From Trematomus loennbergii (taxonomy: Eukaryota > Chordata > Actinopteri > Perciformes > Nototheniidae), in contig JAAOOA010000178.1 of NCBI GenBank assembly GCA_012861695.1, positions 93,501 to 157,500 on the forward strand: a stretch of DNA of 64,000 nucleotides. The letters are read 5' to 3'. Positions 33,601-45,301 of the stretch are shown piece by piece (the first letter of the stretch is position 1; every line of letters starts with the position of its first letter). Position numbers and translations under genes: made by a program. The notes beneath the pieces were generated by a model. It worked only from the letters and a program-made list of their open reading frames with translations, did no database searches and was not told where the DNA came from.

Positions 33601-33819
33601 TCAAGCATACTTTAAGCACAAAACAATAAATAAGGGCACTTTGTGATTTGATTTCCTCAAACTCCTCCAGCTCCTCGTGTTCTCCCAGATTTTAATCCTA
33701 ATACAAAGGAGCTTTTTGACTAAAACCAAAACTAATTGCGCGACGGGACAACAAGCTTCCTGCTGGGGTTTTCTAAGGATGTGGTGAGAGTAAAAGAGAA
33801 AACAGCTGCATCCAGATGT

Positions 33820-33905
<86 letters not shown>

Positions 33906-34780
33906 GTAAGACTTAACATCACTTGTAGACTTGAACACTCTTCTATGCAGAATTCTCTCCAGACAGAACACCATAAGAAATGAGTGTTCTTCAGAGGAAG
34001 CACCACAGTGTGTCGCACACAGAGTCTTGTCCTGTCAGTGAGGTGTGTGGCATGTGGGGCAGAAGTTACAGTGTTTCTGTGGTTCTGGGTGCAGGGCTTC
34101 ATTCTGCAGGATTATATATAGGTGACCTTTGGGTCTGTGGTTTGAGAATTGTGTTTAGTGTTTTGAGAAAATGAGCCCTGTTGTTAAAACATGTGTTTTA
34201 GCAATTGATAAAAACTGTAATATAGAGTCAATGTGACGTGTTGTTGCCTTTAGCTGAAGTCTCAGGGAACCTTGTTTTGGACCAATCTCCCCCGGTGTGT
34301 GAAGGCCTCTACAGAGAGTCTCTGTCACATGATCAGGGTTCTCTGTCACATGATCAGGGTTTTCTGTCGGCCAGGTCTTCAGTTTGCTCAGTGGTTCAGT
34401 TCTATAGAAGCAGAAAGAGTTAGAGGACATTCTGAGTCTCTGTCCCTGCCTGTGTTGAACGCATCCATTAAAGATGATATTAAAGTATATATAATACTGT
34501 CTTTAACTTCTCTGACCTGCTTTTCTGAGGAACTGATGACGAAGATGCTGATGGTTTACAGATTACAGAAACTGTTGGTTTCCTGTTTCCATGACACCAG
34601 GCTGTCCTATCAGATGCTGTCAGAGTAGATTCAACTTTAACACGAAGAAGAGCTGGACTCAAAATATATCACCGTCTTTGAACTCAGGGTTCATACGAGT
34701 TCATGTTGAAGATCACTCCGTACATTTAGATTCTGAAATGTGCCATCATGAAAAATTTGTTTTTTTACTTCTAATAGTTT
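33601..34780. other. Intergenic, shared with copy B; CA microsatellite and 20-bp tandem
   Basis: A (CA)n microsatellite lies at about 33819-33905. A 20-bp unit, TCTGTCACATGATCAGGGTT, is tandem at about 34319-34365 (two copies here, more in copy B). Unique sequence otherwise, with no gene recognised. Confidence 0.7.
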
Positions 34781-34784
34781 AAGT

Positions 34785-36425
34785 ATGGGTGTACGGCCTC
34801 TTATGAGGGGCCGTACAGGCCGTAATTCATACTGGTCCTCTCATGCACATATATTCTCCTTTTACATACATACATTTTCACTCTTACACACATATATTCT
34901 CCTTTTACATACATACATGTTCACTCTTACATACATACATTCTCCTTTTACATGCAAAAAAGGGCATATATATAACCTGGCCGGCTTAACCAGTCTGTAT
35001 TTCTTCAAGCACCACAAGAATCAGAGTTTATAAAGTAACTACACAGTAAAAGTACTTCATAGTACTTGTGGGGTTTCACTAGTACTGAGTCCAACAGGAT
35101 CAATCTCACGAAGAACTAATGACAACAAAAAATAATTCCCTCATCAAACTTAGCAGAAGTGGCTTGCTTTTGTTCTCAGGAGGGGACTTTGACAGGGTAT
35201 TTCTCAAAAATACACAGTAAAACAAAAGTACTTCAATGTATTGTTAGTAGAAGGCAAACTAATACAGAGTCCAACAGTGTCAGTTTTATTAAGAACTTGT
35301 GGTAAAAATATTTGTAAAAAAAAAAATGAAGAGCAGCTGATTTGAAAAACAACGTGGAGAGACGGCTGAGTGACCGCAGTGCAGAATCGCTGTATAGTTT
35401 AAATCTCCTAACAATGTTGTCCATTTTAGACATAACTTATTATATTTACAGCCCTTAATAACATTCATTTTCTGGCTCAATGTGTGTCTTGGCCGTTTTC
35501 GTTCTGATCGCTAAATTCACCTTGTTTCCCCTCGTTTATAATATTATCAACGTTCCAAGCAAACGAGTGCTTTTTGTTTTGAAATCACTTCCGCGAGTTT
35601 CGCGGCCCCCCCTCCCCCTCCCCCTCCCCCCTCGCCACAATGACCATTAGACCATTTAGTAAGGTAAAAAACAAAAAGCAAAAACGCCTCGCAGACACTC
35701 TTCCGTTTACTTGTTTAATAAAGAAAACAAATGGTCCGTAGATACACGGATTAATCTCCCTCCATCATGTTGATTTGAATCAGAAGTTCTGAACATGAGC
35801 CCGCCCCGCTCGACCTTCTGAGCCAATCACAGCGCGATAATGACCTGCCTTCCGTTTCCACTATACTTTCTCTCACACATACATGTATTCTTCTCTTGCA
35901 TACATATATTGTCTTCATACATGCATATATTATTTATAATATTAAATGTAAACATTGAATGAATGTGCATGAGAGCAAAATGTATAAAATATGAGCATTA
36001 AAATATATGAATATGAGAACAAAATGTAAAAATGTGTGAGTGAAAAAACGTATAAATGTGTGAGTGACAATGTATGAATGTGTGCATTGAAATATGATAA
36101 TATGAGAGCAGAATGTATGAATGTGTGAGTGTAAATATATACGTGTGTGAGAGTGAAAATGTATGTATGTAAAAGGAGAATATATGTGTGTAAGAATAAA
36201 AATATGTATGTGCGTGAGAGGACCAGTATGAATTACGGCCTGTACGGCCCTCATATCTTGTGTGTGTGTGTGTGTGTGTGTGTGTATCATATTTCACTCA
36301 CACATTTTTACATTTTGTTCTCATATTCATATATTTTAATGCTCATATTTATACATTTTGCTCTCATGCACAATTCTTTTTTGTTGTCATTAGTTCTTCG
36401 TGAGATTGATCCTGTTGGACTCAGT
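34785..36425. repeat. Nested inverted repeats (fold-back type)
   Basis: Two inverted pairs: about 34800-34850 with 36207-36256 (GGCCGTACAGGCCGTAATTC region) and 35084-35132 with 36377-36425 (ACTGAGTCCAACAGGATCAA, 49 bp). The interior is rich in TATGAATGTGTGAGTG-like and ACATACATAC repeats, plus a C-rich run (35603-35636). The order makes the pairs overlap rather than nest perfectly, so more than one element may be involved. No transposase is seen. Confidence 0.65.
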
Positions 36426-36429
36426 AGGG

Positions 36430-38842
36430 CAAGGGCGCCGGAAGCGGGGGGGCCAGGGGGCCATTGGCCCCCCCGCTTTTCAGCCCTGCCCCACATTTTC
36501 GCAGCACGGATGCCGTGGAACACTGTACAAATCCCGTTTCAATAATTCTACTCTACTCTAAAGTCGCATCTAAAACGCGATCTGATATAGCTGTGTATAT
36601 TTTGTTATGTTTGATTGTTATATTCAATCTCATTAGCTTCAGGCATTTTTTAAGCTTGTAAAGCTCTCACTCGCCACTCTGCTGTTCCACAGCGCCGCTT
36701 CCCCTCCCTCTGCTGAAATTATGAATGTAAGGCGTATAGTAATCATAGATAACACGGCAGGGTCCGTTACAGTTTGTTTTGATCTGATTTCAAATAAACA
36801 AAGTCTTGGCTTTCAGAATATTAAACTTGTTTCGGCAAATTCAGATGATAAATACAACTTTGAAGCTTGTAACGGCATAATTACAAGCAACGGAGTAACT
36901 TTACGTCACTGCAGGGATAACAGCAGCCGGTGTTTCTCGTGAGTGTTTTCCCGGGAAACAAACACAATACACACAAACGCAAAAATACACAAAACACACG
37001 TACATTATACACACTCACACTCGCGGGCTTCCCCTATCTTCCCTTCGTACTATTTTGATCATTTGCTCCACTAATAATCAATCAGATCGATCCAGAGAAG
37101 AGGAAACTTTAAAGGCCTTTTTCTCAAAATGATGACTCTGTAACAGTCATTATATAATGTGACATATTTTGCTTAATATTTGGAGTAGCCTACAACAACA
37201 ATCCTGATATCATTAGAAAGCTATGAATCTCCTCTTTCCAACAGTGTATACAACTCAAAATGTGTCTTCGGGTCAATGCGACTGATTTCGATGGAGCAGG
37301 TCACTTTGCATTAGGTAAAATAAAGCAGGCAGACATAACAGGAAGAATATGTACATTTTAACCCAATCAAATAGGACATTGTCACACCATTCAAATGTAT
37401 CCATGTAAATTACAACCATAAAAAAGCTTAGATTTGTTTATTCGTTACGTTGTTTACTTTATTTGTTACGTTGTTCTGTGTGTGTCAGTCAGCCGTTAAC
37501 CTAGATAGAAAACATATATACACTTGCAAACACGTCAGAAGAACCAGCGCAGAAGAAAACTAAATACAGTCAATCTAAACTTAAATTAACAACTGGAAGG
37601 TCACATCCCTGACATCCACGTCTCCGGAGCCTGGACCTTCATCAATCATAGAAACAGCGAAGCCAGATGAACCCAAAAGCAGCAGCTCTGCGGCCGCAGA
37701 GACTGTCAAAACCGCCGCCACCGCCGTCGTTGAACCGAAACAGGCTGGTTCCGACTGCATGGAGGTTTGTTGTCGGGACATTGAGGTAAAGCTGCAGCTA
37801 ACTGACCGCTAGATTATTTGGGCAAAGAGAAAGGTACTTCAACGCAGAATGGTACAAAAACAGAGAGTGGTTAATTCTTTGCAAACCACTAAACGGGCCT
37901 TCTGTGAAATATGCAGATTTGCTGTCAAACGGCTTGTAACTTTCTCAAAATGTGGAGATGATAGCTTTGTTAATATCGGAGTTAATAACTGGAAAAAGTG
38001 CCCAGCCTCCTGGACAGCCACGAAAAGTCTAATTTCCACAGAGAGTGTATTTAAAAAAAGTGCGCTTTCTTCAGTCAAACACCAGTCAACATACAGCTTG
38101 TCAAACAACAGCGTATTGAGCAGGACAAAGAAGAGATGGAATGATGGAGCAACTGCGCAATTTCCAAAAGAACTCGTAGCTGAGAAAAACCCCACTCTGA
38201 AGAGCTTCATGCTCACCGGGAAATATGCATCATGAGACAATTAAAACTTATAAATCTAATGTATCGGGAGTCTCTCACCACTATATTAACTGACATTTAA
38301 AAGCAATGCAAAACATGCAGTTATTGTGCTTCCAGCAAACATCCACTGATAAACTGCGATGTTAACAACCTCATGATAACCTCATATGTTTTTAACTTAG
38401 GATCATACCTGTGTTTAGTCTAGAAAAAGGTAAATGTGTGCATTTTATTATAAAGTTGTGTATATTTACAGACTGTTGCAAAACTTAAAACATCAGGTTT
38501 AAAACTAAAGAGCTTTACAAAAAAGTAACACAATTAGAGATGTTTGGAGTTTTATTTTAGTTATTCATTTACATTTTTTGTCAAAGAGATGCTGATTTGA
38601 TACCGTTGATACAGTTACGGCATTTCCTGTTTCTACCGGAGAGAGGGGAGTTTGTCCCAAAGCTTGCCGCTGTATCTACTCCCTCCATCTGACAGGAGGG
38701 AGCCTCACGTGTCACTCCACGGAGTTCACTTCGTCACGGAGGGGGAGTGTGTAGGGGTAGGGTGTAGGGCGTGGTTTGGGATTGGGCCATACACACGCAC
38801 TTTTTTGCCCCCCCCACTTCTAAAATGAATCCGGCGCGCCTG
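36430..38842 (+). mobile_element. hAT-type element remnant
   Basis: The left end CAAGGGCGCCGGA and right end TCCGGCGCGCCTG are near-perfect inverted repeats (11 of 13), each followed inward by G/C runs of the GGGGGGGCCAG / TTGCCCCCCC type common in fish hAT elements. No matching 8-bp target duplication is found (CAGTAGGG versus CTTTGGAG). The interior holds a transposase N-terminal fragment. About 36714-36900 recurs in the element at 848-4622. Confidence 0.6.
37520..38235 (+). pseudogene. hAT transposase fragment with TTF-type zinc finger (ZMYM1-like)
   Basis: A disordered lead (EEPAQKKTKYSQSKLKL, then SPEPGPSSIIETAKPDEPK in a shifted frame, stop near 37812) precedes an open frame at 37849-38235. 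That frame contains KRAFCEICRF and SFVNIGVNNWKK, the C-x2-C and G-x-x-NWK signature of the TTF zinc finger at the N-terminus of hAT transposases and ZMYM1/5-like proteins. The expected histidines after NWKK are not obvious, and the RNase H-like catalytic domain is missing. The element is inactive. Confidence 0.65.
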
Positions 38843-39345
38843 CTTTGGAGCCGCACTCATTTGAATAGAAAGGAAACAACGCACAGGTAATAATTAACAG
38901 TAATGAAGGGAAACACTTCAAAAACACACCACACACTATCACAAATAAAACACACATTATATTAGATTAGTGGTTCAATTAGAGGTTAAAGTAAACTCCC
39001 ATTCTCCACCACTATCCAAACAGTAGGATTAAATATCAACCCTTTAAATCGGATTACAGCTGCGGCACACAGTGAGTAAATAATACAGAATATAAATGAA
39101 AGAACATACCCAGGATGAGACATGTTATGTCGAGCAGCACGAAGGGGATTCCTCTCGCCTCGAACATTTTGGGTCCTTCTCAGGTCGACTATTTTCATTT
39201 CCTCGGTCCTCGGTATCACCGGAAGTTGATTTGTCTGCGCCATTTTGAGTAGCGTCCCATGGCTCTTATTTCTGCCGGAGGACCGAGGATCGAGGATCGA
39301 GGAGCGATAATGGAGGAGCGATAACCGAGGAACCACCAGACCAGA
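38843..39345. repeat. Dispersed repeat R, copy 1
   Basis: Starts CTTTGGAGCCGCACTCATTT and ends GATAACCGAGGAACCACCAG. About 90% or better match to 43243-43665 in the same orientation. The minus-strand ORFs within it are conserved only because the DNA is duplicated; no domain is recognised. Confidence 0.88.
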
Positions 39346-39640
39346 GCCGTATAATAGAAGAGTTACGACATCTCCGTTCACTCCAATGGACCAGTTTTTT
39401 TACAGCAATGGCGGATGGTGGAGCCGTCAATAGTTCCCCGGAAGTTAGCTTGCCGCTGACTTCCGGGGGACTATTGACTCGAGAGGCTCCACGATCTGTG
39501 GCTGGCAGCGCAGTAGAGTTGCAGCGTTCTTGATGGACTATTAAAGGTAAGAAGACGTTTAAAGATTTATATTGCAGATATTATCAGCACATCTGAGTCA
39601 AATGAACATGTGTATTAAACAACCTGGTCTCACCAGAATG

Positions 39641-39689
39641 CGTGACTCCACCACGACTCCTTAACACCGCAGTGCGTGGTGGAGTCACG
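39641..39689. repeat. Perfect 15-bp stem-loop
   Basis: CGTGACTCCACCACG and CGTGGTGGAGTCACG separated by 19 bases, inside a GTGGTG/CACCAC-rich stretch (39636-39790) that looks like a small fish MITE. Confidence 0.75.
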
Positions 39690-40344
39690 AACTTTGCTAC
39701 ATTTACGTGTCGGCACCACGCAAACAACCCCAATGTAAAGTGAATGAGGCTCCTTTGTCGTGGTGCACACACGCATTTCTACAACGTCCCGCAGTGAGCT
39801 TTTATTCTATAAAACGTTTTTAAAATCTACTTTATAGCTTGTAGTAACTCACGGGAGGCTTCTTTTATTTTATTTGTATTCATAATCATTTTTATTTTTC
39901 GTCAGAATGTATTATGGTGCATTAGTTACGAATTTTTGTTCTAAAAAAACAGTGCATTGTGTGTAATACAACTGTGATTTTTATTAATTAGTTAGTTTTT
40001 AAGGAAGGCCAGAGCTTCAGCTGTGTCAAATAGATTGTTCCCTTTAGTTAACGTTATTTAAAAGATAATTATATTCCTATTTGATCATGTCCCCTTTATT
40101 GTATTACGGACACAGAAAGCAATGTGAGCGTCCATTCCCATTCATTTTACACCCGGAAGTAAGTATTCTCCTTACTGTCGATTGATTTGACAGTGATATC
40201 TGCACTACTCATCAACTCAAAAACACCAGATTATCCTTGTTAATTACACAACATTGATTGGTTTAAATTGTGTAATGCTTTTGTAATTTTCCCCTTTGAT
40301 TCGGAGAAACAAATATGTGTTCAGAGTTTAGGATGGCCGAAGAC

Positions 40345-40400
40345 ACTACACTACCCAGAATCCTCAGCTATTGTTCCGCTTTGCCTCAAGCTCTGTGATT
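40345..40400 (+). promoter_or_regulatory. ZNF143/Staf-like site with inverted CCAAT box
   Basis: ACTACACTACCCAGAATCC resembles the vertebrate ZNF143/Staf (SBS) consensus ACTACAATTCCCAGAATGC. About 30 bases further is TGATTGG, an inverted CCAAT. Such pairs mark TATA-less promoters. No transcript can be assigned. Confidence 0.4.
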
Positions 40401-41349
40401 GGTTGACCTCCAACTGCATGCCATATGGAAAAAAACGTTTCGTAAAAGATAAAATCATACTTTATTCAGCAGTGCTTGCTTTACTCTTTGAAAGTCATCA
40501 CATGAATGCATTGTAATGAATGGTTTGGCTGCATTAAACATTACACATCTGTCGTAGTTCTTTATTTATCTACAGAGATCGGGCCTCAGAATAGACCGGA
40601 AACTATTCTTTTACCGTTCGGTTTTAATTTCACAATAAAGTTAGTAGTAATCATTTGTTTTGATATTATTGTTTTTATTAACTACTAGACCGCTGGGTCA
40701 TGTTAAGACCATCTTTTCTGTGTTGCTGTGGGTTTTTTACATCGCTTTGTGTTACAAATATCAAAACAATAACAGAATATATCCGTCGTAAACTAAACCA
40801 GAAACAGCAGTATATTTTATTTTGTTAACACTGTAAACTTGACAGCTTTTTAACCCGCACTTCCTACTGGTTAAAGCACGTTATTACACATTTAGAGTAA
40901 TGCAATGCAGGTAGATTGGGTTGCTTTTTAATGACTGTTTTAAAATGCCTTTTTCTTAATGTCTTTCATTTTTGTAAAGCACTTTTGAATGTGTTATATT
41001 TGATGAAAACATTTAAATATTAAGAGTACATACTCTTAATATAGTGGGAAAGTGGAAGGTCAATGATAAAATAATATAGAATAGAAAATATCAAGAAGAT
41101 ACTGTAAGTAATCTCTACAATAAAACAGTTTAGTGCCGGATAGGAGGATGTGCAAAACAGAAAACTAATAAGGCTTATTTATTAGCCTGAATACCTGCAC
41201 TGAGACCCTCACCCTGCACCCTGAGTCTCAACTCTCAGAGTTCTTCAAGCCTTTCCCTGTTATTTGTATTAAACCAAACATTAAGCTTCCCAATGGTGTG
41301 GTCTTCGTTTTGTGGAAAAAGTGCAAATGCAGTGTTTGAATATGATTAC

Positions 41350-41514
41350 CTCACATATTTTGTTGCGGCTGTCTGTTTTGATTGTTAAATTGCTCCTGCT
41401 GACTTGAGCTAGCCATTTTCCCCTCCTCTCTGTGTCAGTGGGGAAGCCGTACATTCTGATTCTTACTCCTTTCTCTGAGCGATTGGAGCATCCCCAGGCA
41501 GCACAGCAAACCAT
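41350..41514 (-). CDS. THAP zinc-finger exon
   Basis: Starts at an ATG in a strong context (TCCACCATGG) and runs 55 codons to a GAG|GTAATC splice donor. It reads MVCCAAWGCSNRSEKGVRIR, then MYGFPTDTERRGKWLAQVSR, and ends RNKICE. THAP domains are C2CH zinc-dependent DNA-binding modules; the first two Cys (C4, C9) and third (C53) are here, and the His would be the second residue encoded in the next exon. Exact splitting between C and H is common for THAP genes. I found no following exon at lower coordinates. It could be the transposase of the surrounding candidate element or a host THAP gene fragment. Confidence 0.75.
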
Positions 41515-42248
41515 GGTGGAGACGATATGCCAGGACAACACGGAGGAAAAGGCACAGACAAACTGCATGACATGCTATTCAATGTTTATTGAATTCCATG
41601 TATTTACAATGGATGTTCCTAAAACAACACTTTTAACGTCATAATCATGTTGCTGCTAGTCCATTGATTGTCCTTCTGAAAGTCATAAAGAGTACATTAG
41701 TCATTTAGATTACTTATGTCCTCAAGTACCATGGGATTACTGAAACCACATGAATTAAAAAAATGGTAGAAATTAATCTAATCTAAATTTTGAAGCATTC
41801 CTTGCCATCCCCTCCCTCTAAATATATCAATACACATTAGGAAGTGATGCTCCTGACTACCATACCTGTTTAAGAAGATAATATTTGTTTTAAATAATTC
41901 AAAGCAATACACAACAGCAACAGGCTCTTTAACCAAGGCAACAGCCTAACATGTATATGTTAACAAGTAAACTAGCTGTTCACACTATTCCTAATATTAT
42001 CCATAAATATTAGCAGATTCTATTTATTTTTAAAACATATTGATGTAAATACATACACATATCGTATGTTGTATAAATATTGCAAATCAAGACCTTTATT
42101 CACTACTTATTACCAAAAATCGTAGTTCTATCTCCGGTAATCATGCATTCATATGTCCCGCCACGAACTTCCGGGGAACTATTGACTCTCCCTGAACCAC
42201 GCATCAAGCATTTTGGACTTCCGCTGTCGTAACTCTTCTATCTATATG

Positions 42249-42256
42249 GCGCTGGG
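42249..42256. repeat. hAT target-site duplication GCGCTGGG, left
   Basis: Perfect 8-bp match to 42992-42999. Confidence 0.88.
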
Positions 42257-42991
42257 CACTGTTCAAATGGGGGGAGCCAGGGGGAGCTTGGCTCCCCCGA
42301 AGAGGGAGGGAGCTCCCCTGAAGGCCGACTTTGAGATAAATAGGGGGAGCCCAAAACAATCGTGCATATTTGTGTCACACAGATTAGAAATGTTGAGTTT
42401 CTGTAAATAACAGTTCTGTAAATAAATAATAGTTATTGTTCATTACAGTTTCTGAATATTTGTTTTATATTTGTGAATATTTCTGGGTGTTGCCATCTGT
42501 ACGTGGCGGCGCTGCATTCTTTACGCTACTTACGTTGCTATGGTTACGGTGGCGATGCCGGCGCGGTATTTGAAATGTTCATATTGATATTTTTTTAACT
42601 CTGGCTTTGTAATAAAAAATATGGCAAAACTAAAACAGCCAAGCGTCGCAGCTTTTGGATTCACAAGCAAAGAAGCGAAGGAGTCTAAAAATGACAACGT
42701 GAACGGAACAACTTTTAGTTGGCCGGCTGTAAGCGGCGTTTAGGGTCGAGTTTGACAGCTCCACACCGAGGGAGAGGCCTGCCGATGCAGAGCCTGAAGA
42801 GGCTTCAACAACGGCCACAGCCGCCGGCGTAGTGACACCGTCTGTAGTAGCAGAGTGATTTTATAGCAATTGAACGAATCCGCGCTGCTGCACCAGTCAA
42901 CAGAGCGTGCGTGTGAGTGTGACATATTTAGTAGCAGGATGTGCACTGAAAAATAGGGCTCCCCGAAAGTAAATGGGTAATTCGAACACTG
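42257..42991. mobile_element. 735-bp non-autonomous hAT element
   Basis: Ends CACTGTTCAAAT and, reading inward from the right, CAGTGTTCGAAT (10 of 12 paired), followed inward by GGGGGGAGCC / CGGGGAGCC. Flanked by perfect 8-bp duplications GCGCTGGG. Length, TIR and duplication are diagnostic of hAT. It carries only short fragments reminiscent of a hAT N-terminus (for example near 42620-42720) and no catalytic domain. It interrupts the right inverted repeat of the THAP-containing candidate element. Confidence 0.88.
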
Positions 42992-42999
42992 GCGCTGGG
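42992..42999. repeat. hAT target-site duplication GCGCTGGG, right
   Basis: Perfect 8-bp match to 42249-42256. Confidence 0.88.
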
Positions 43000-43242
43000 T
43001 ATAACTATCAATGTAATTAACAATAGATATACTATAAAAGAGAAGACAGATTCCATATAAAAGCTTGTTTTATGTCAAATAAATGAGCATTAAGATATAC
43101 CTTCAATAAAAATGAATATATTGTGGATGATAGGAACTCACAGTGCTCTATACTGCATTATCACGTTCAGTTGCACTCAAAAAAAGCTTAATTTTTAACC
43201 CTTAAGTGCCTCTAAACATCTGACAGTGCTGAACTCCAACAG
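43000..43242. other. AT-rich spacer, no feature seen
   Basis: No gene or recognisable repeat. Confidence 0.6.
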
Positions 43243-43665
43243 ACTTTGGAGCCGCACTCATTTGAATAGAAAGGAACGCACAGGTAATAAACAGTAATGA
43301 AGGGGAAACACTTCAAACACACACCACACACTATCACAAATAAAACACACATTATATTAGATTAGTGGTTCAATTAGAGGTTAAAATAAACTCCCATTCT
43401 CCACCACTATCCAAACAGTAGGATTAAATATCAACCCTTTAAATCGGATTACAGCTGCGGCACACAGTGAGTAAATAATACAGAATATAAATGAAAGAAC
43501 ATACCCAGGATGAGACATGTTATGTCGAGCAGCACGAAGGGGATTCCTCTCGCCTCGAACATTTTGGGTCCTTCTCAGGTCGACTATTTTCATTTCCTCG
43601 GTCCTCGGTCCTCCGCAGCGAGGAGCGATAATGGAGGAGCGATAACCGAGGAACCACCAGACCAT
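43243..43665. repeat. Dispersed repeat R, copy 2
   Basis: Direct repeat of 38843-39345, lacking about 70 bp near the right end (the stretch with AGTTGATTTGTCTGCGCC). Confidence 0.88.
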
Positions 43666-44265
43666 CCTCCGGGGAAATCCTCAGATACTCGCCCCGCCCC
43701 CTTACTGTGTATCACTCACTGATTGGACGATGCAGCGCATGCACTGATCTGATGCTTCTTGACATGAGAGCAGAGTTTCCCAGCGGAGTGAAGAAAACAC
43801 ATGAAACTCACGGGACTCACTCCTCAGTTTATACCGTGTTTTGTTTCAATGAATGCATAATTCAGTTACAAATATGTGATATATCTGAACAACAAAGTGG
43901 TCAAAAATTATTTTATTCATTTATTGGAAACATTTTCATGATCGCTTTTTCGTTTTACATTTTCATTCATTGTCATTTCCATTCAGTCAGTCATTAAGTG
44001 CTATTTAAAATGTTCATTTGCTACATATCCACACAAACAAAGTGTGCAATGATCAATGTTAATCTAACTGGGTTTTGATAGATAACATATCTCTTTTTCT
44101 CTCTGAATTATTTTATTTCTATTATGCACTCTAATCAATATTAATCCAACTATTGTTCGTTTATACATTTTAAGAAGCGTTTATCTTTTTTGAGAATGAG
44201 TTCTTATTTTATTTAATGTATTTGGGTCTACAACAGATGATACAAATGTTTGTGTCAGTAAATGC
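43666..44265. other. Intergenic, no feature seen
   Basis: AT-rich with no coding or repeat signal beyond short homopolymers. Confidence 0.6.
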
Positions 44266-44990
44266 GTACTAACAGAGGCGGGGGTGTTTGTGAAAATAAC
44301 GGGGACAGAGCTGCTGTCAGACGAACAGCTGTGCGGCGTCATCACAAACGGACGTCGCTTCACGTGACGCTCCGGAGGAAAGTACGTCCCATTGCTCTTA
44401 AAACTCATTTCCCTGCTTCTCGTGGTTTCCTTGCGTCTCTCCATGCTTCCTGGTGGGAGGGACTAAACGCAGGGAAACGACGCAAGTGAGGGACGCAAGG
44501 ATTCCATTTAATCGACCTGAGAAGGACCCGTTGCCTCCTGTCTGTCTCTGCCGCAAATGAAGCCTCTTCTCCGGGTACGAACAGCGGCAGTAAGGTGGGT
44601 GGGGTGGAGTTTATTTCCGATCAGAAAAATGTCAGCAAATGGTGCAAAAACACAATAACCCGTCCGCACCCTGGAGAAGAAGCAACGGAACTGCAGGACA
44701 CATCAAGAGGAGCATTTGTTGTTGTTTTTTTTAAATTGTGTTTCAAGGCGGGGATTGGCAGAACAGCTGATAACTCCGCACGACGCGCCGCATGGCAGAG
44801 TAAAACAAACGAACCCACACCGGAAGATTGTCGTGAAAAACACACACTGTTCCCGGTTCGGTGTGTGTGTGTGTAGCCGGTGTCTGAGGGTGCACGCGGA
44901 ACTAACCCGAAAAAATCCGGTGTCGATGGAAGCTGCGCGGCCCTGGTGGTGCGTTCAGGGGCCAGTGGGAAAATTGGGTAGTATCCTGGT
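44266..44990. promoter_or_regulatory. CpG-rich block, possible promoter
   Basis: CpG density is clearly higher than in the flanks (GACGTCGCTTCACGTGACGC, CGCACGACGCGCCG, CACGCGGAACTAACCCG). It contains an E-box-like CACGTG at about 44361. A short ATG frame at 44928 (MEAARPWWCVQGP) runs to a possible GTAGTA donor, but nothing supports it as a real exon. No gene can be named. Confidence 0.35.
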
Positions 44991-45301
44991 TTGTGAACTA
45001 ATCTTTATTTAATTTTTTGAATTTTGACACTCTTATTTCATTTTTTTTAAAGAAGATAACACAAAACATTATTAATTATTATTATTTATTTATAGTTCAT
45101 TATTTACTTCTTTTGTTTTAACAGTAAATAAGGAAATATTCTTTCAAATTATTTAAATTCATATTTGTTTTTTGTGGAGTGTCAGATAAAATAAATCCAA
45201 TTGAAGCTAGAAGACAGAATTGTTCCCAGCTTAAAACTGCTTTAAAAATACAATATATTCATATTATTTTCCACTTAAGCGGAGTTCATTCACTATCAGT
45301 G

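Larger units (their letters stand above)
39341..42255. mobile_element. Candidate THAP-type transposon bounded by inverted repeats
   Basis: The outer inverted repeats (39341-39370 and 42225-42255, CCAGNGCCNTATA then ATAGAAGAGTTACGACA) and inner 21-bp perfect repeats (39426-39446 and 42166-42186, GTCAATAGTTCCCCGGAAGT) enclose 2.9 kb. A THAP-domain exon lies inside on the minus strand. P elements and some Kolobok elements use THAP-domain transposases, so an element is plausible. A third partial copy of the inner repeat at 39459-39477 makes a local hairpin. No target duplication was found, and a hAT element sits at the right edge. Confidence 0.5.

Noticed and set aside
37581..37781. 66-codon minus-strand ORF rich in Ala/Ser
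   Set aside because: Shadow of the disordered N-terminal part of the plus-strand hAT transposase remnant.
38986..39381. 131-codon minus-strand ORF conserved at 43381-43665
   Set aside because: Conserved because repeat R is duplicated; no domain, poor start context and ending that differs between copies.
44262..44876. Overlapping ORFs on both strands in the CpG-rich block
   Set aside because: GC-rich sequence has few stops; frames overlap on opposite strands and show no domain.
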